DNA of 64,000 nucleotides from Tribonema minus (Eukaryota > Sar > Xanthophyceae > Tribonematales > Tribonemataceae): positions 349,554-413,553 of the forward strand of contig JAFCMP010000045.1 of NCBI GenBank assembly GCA_017506865.1, given 5' to 3'. The translations under genes were made by a program, and so were the position numbers. Shown in pieces: positions 61,157 to 64,000 of this stretch (position 1 is the first letter of the stretch; the number at the start of each line of letters is the position of its first letter). The notes beneath the pieces were generated by a model, which worked only from the letters and a program-made list of their open reading frames with translations, was not told the DNA's origin and searched no databases.

Positions 61157-64000
61157 GGGCCCTGGACCAGTGCGACGTGTGGCGCTGCGCCGACTGCCTC
61201 GCAGGCCCGGTCGCCGCGACAGCATGCACACTGTCAGGCTGTGACCGTGCATCAGGCCATGATCACATTGCTGACATACACACCCGACCAACGACATGCG
61301 CGGCGGCAGCGGGTGGTGCATCTGTTGGTGGGGGGAATAGCCTGAAGCCAACAGCCGCGCTGCTCGCCGCCGCTAGCAAATGTGGTCCCATACGCAAAAT
61401 CCTCGGATGCGAGCACCTGGGGGTAGACCCCAGGCAAGCCCATGCATCTACGTTGGACGGTGTGGCAGTTGCGCCGCTGCCGAGACTGACCCGGAGCAGC
61501 ACAATGGGTGTGCTGCCTGGCGAAAGTCGTGCTAGCGATAGCGGCGCAACGATGTCAAGCAACGATCGTGTGCCCAGCACACCTGGCAGTGCCGCAGCTG
61601 CTGTCGCAGCGGGCGCTCAGTCTAGCGAATGCCCCAGGGACCCGACGGGATCACACTGGCAAGGCTTGCTGGGGGCGGCTGGCGCACTCGCGCGCAGGGT
61701 ACGTGCACTGGCCCTTGCCCCCAATCGGGCACGCGTCACGGTGCTTTGCGCTTGGCCGACGGGTACCAAGCTTGGACCCTGCCGCACGTCACGCCGACTG
61801 CATATGCGGCCGGCGGCCAGCGACGCGCCAGCAACACAGACCCTGCTGGGCCGGACTCCCTGCGCACCGCTGGTGAGTCAGATGCATGACCTGACGGTCA
61901 CGTTCAGCTTGCTCTCCCTCCGAGAAGAGGGTAATGACCTGGCAACGGTGTTTGACTAACTCTCCCTTAGGGAAGCGGTCGTTGCCAGGTCGCCTCGCCA
62001 GCCAGCCGGGAAACGTGGTGAGTCAGACGTAACGCAGGCTGGTGATAACAGCACCCACGCAACAATGACCGACACAGCACCTGTCACGGCTATGGTGGCC
62101 AGTGGAAAGCGCAGTCGACGCAGAGGTAAACACAGACGGCGGACGCAGGAGCGACAGGCCCAGTGCGACAATTCTCGTGCACCCCTGGCACCAGCCACCA
62201 CACCGCCGAGGGGCGGTGCCTCTGCCCCCTCAGCACCAATATCCGGGCCGGCGAAGGTCACCACCGTGACGGTGGCGACCCGGATACCCTCAACCGTGTG
62301 CCATACAGTCACCGTGGAGGAGCAGCAAGACGCGCTGGCAAAAGCCACCAACTATGGTTTTTCCACTTGGCACACGGGCCTGCAGGCACTCCACAAGCAG
62401 GCGCTTGGGGAAAACACAGCGACGCTAGCACGTGGTGGGGAGCTTCGCCCCGTGAGCAACGTGGGCAACGGCAACTGCCTGATTCATACAGCTCTACACG
62501 GCATAGGCAGCGTCGCAGTTGAGCACGGACTGCCGGCCCAGCGCTGGTGATTGCCATGCGAGAGGCACTGCTGGACGGGATGGTGGCATACGTCACGCAG
62601 GGGGCGGGCAAACAAGGGGCCAGCATGTCATCGATGCGTCAACTGACCGCGCATGCAGCACCCAACCTGCGTGTACACGTGAACAATTCGACACGTACGG
62701 GACACGCGCTCGCTGCCTCGCAATCGAGTACGGCACAAATGAACGGACAGCGCGGACAGCGGGCACACGCTCCTGCTGCAACGCCTACAGGAGAGGGCGT
62801 GTGGGGACGGCCCCTCGGTTTGTCTGTGTGGGCCATTGTTGCAGCGGTCTACGCGGTCTCGGTGACGGTGTGGCAGGCCGAGCCTCAGGCCACTGGCAGC
62901 ACGTAAAAATCAACAGGGCTGGTGCTGGCACAACTGATGGGGCTGCCAGCGGTATTCGCACCGGCAACTCCAGCTCAGCCTGACTGCCATCTGGATGTGC
63001 TGTGGACGCCGCCTGGGCTATATACAAATGTGGGACACTTTGAACTGCTTGTCGCCCCTGCGGCAGCTCCGCCCTTGCCAACCACTGTGACAGCGTCGGC
63101 GACCACTCAAGCTGACAGCACCCACATCACGGCTCCGAGTCGGACACAGCCCCGTACTGCGCTGCAGTTGCCACAGCAGCCTGAGCCACTGAGGTGTCCA
63201 CTATGCACACTGGCATTTTGGCAGCTTGGTCAGAAAGAGGACAGCAAACAGCGAGGCAAAATGTCAGCTGCGAGCCGCATGGCACCGGTAGTGGCCCACT
63301 TCAACGGTGGTAGCTGCACGAGGTCGATGCTGAACCCTAAGGCGAGCACATCACACTGTCAGCAAATTCCGGCGGCAGCATAGCCAAGGGCATCCGGCAG
63401 CAGGTTGATCACGACCCATCCGGTGACCGTGCCCCTTCAGGCAGTAGTACCTGCAACACTGGGGCACACCATGCCAAGCGTGTGCAGGAGATGAGCACCA
63501 TGTATGGTTGCACGGCAGAAGACTTCCTACGGGCGGTAAGGAAGCTGAGTGCATGCACAGGTGCCTGCGGTCTGGTCCATATGTCAGCCAGCGCGGGGCA
63601 GAGGCAATGCGCGCTGACCTCGCCATGCCACACGTGTCGACGGAATGGAAGCGCCCCCACGCGCGCACGCCCGGCAGTACCCCCGGGCCAGTCCGAGGGC
63701 GGGGGTGCGGGTAGCGACGGCGCGGCCGCGGCGGCGGGGGCTGCCGCAGCGACACCTCCAAAGCCACCGGCGGTGCCGGCTAGTGGCGCTGCCAACTCAA
63801 AGTCCAGCAAGAAACGCTCGCGGCCACGCAACCGCGCGCAACGCCGGCGCCGAACGGCAGCTGCTGCGGCACCGCTGGCAGCGCCGGCAGCCGCACTCAG
63901 TCTAACAGCCGAAGGCTGCAGGACAGCAGCCCCCCACACGGGACGGCCGTGGGATGGGCGGACATGGACTTGGACCCGCCGGACGATGCCGCGTCACCCG

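Larger units (their letters stand above)
58258..64000 (+). mobile_element. OTU-type LINE, copy 2, 5' part, cut by window edge
   Basis: From about 58263 (AGGAGGAGCC) the sequence follows copy 1 base by base with few differences: leader, poly-T tract, ATG at 59028, GPPPIP repeats, zinc motifs, OTU-like domain and the region before the RT. The window ends before the RT. The ORF is broken several times relative to copy 1: a frame change in the GPPPIP repeats near 59310, a 2-base gain near 61093, stops near 61957 and 62905, and small indels near 62536 and 62666. This copy is therefore dead. It starts about 200 bp after the end of the RLE LINE. Its 5' junction reads GGTTAGG next to the shared leader. 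Confidence 0.88.

Overview
The window looks like nuclear DNA of a GC-rich unicellular eukaryote, probably an alga or other protist. It has short exons in long introns with GT/AG borders, scattered TTAGGG/CCCTAA tracts, and large non-LTR retrotransposons with C-terminal restriction-like endonuclease (RLE) domains. I cannot name the species. There are no operons, Shine-Dalgarno sites, CRISPR arrays, rRNA or tRNA genes that I can support.

Three host genes can be assembled exon by exon with matching phases. (1) A MAP3K/MEKK-type kinase on + (227-10287); its 5' part lies left of the window. (2) An MHYT-domain membrane protein on - (24868 to 13900; 8 exons, 866 aa). (3) A DEP-domain MAP3K on - (51728 to 37793; 15 exons, 875 aa). 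Kinases 1 and 3 are inverted paralogues: their catalytic exons have the same lengths and phases, apart from one intron present only in gene 1 and a poly-Gly expansion in gene 1. The MHYT gene lies between them. Sensor-type modules (MHYT, DEP) beside MAP3Ks suggest signalling genes, but no shared pathway is shown.

The spaces between genes hold LINE-type elements. A 9.8-kb element with an OTU-like cysteine protease, RT and RLE (27848-37610, -) has 14-bp target-site duplications and sits 183 bp beyond the stop of gene 3. A second copy starts near 58258 (+) and runs off the right edge. A different RLE-type LINE (52479-58042, +) is whole, with one 1779-codon ORF and 15-bp duplications. A 5'-truncated copy of it (15586-16215) lies antisense in the last MHYT intron. 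Two older fragments share its 3' tail.

The most unusual feature is local. Many introns hold one to three partial tandem copies of the neighbouring exon edge with its splice site ('exon echoes'), on the donor side or the acceptor side, in all three genes. In one case (MHYT exon 7) the echo keeps frame and donor and would allow an isoform 54 aa longer. Other points are telomere-like repeats at the 5' end of the OTU LINE inside its target-site duplications, a GTACAT core shared by three RLE-LINE target sites, and a small dispersed repeat lying sense-oriented in an intron of each host gene.
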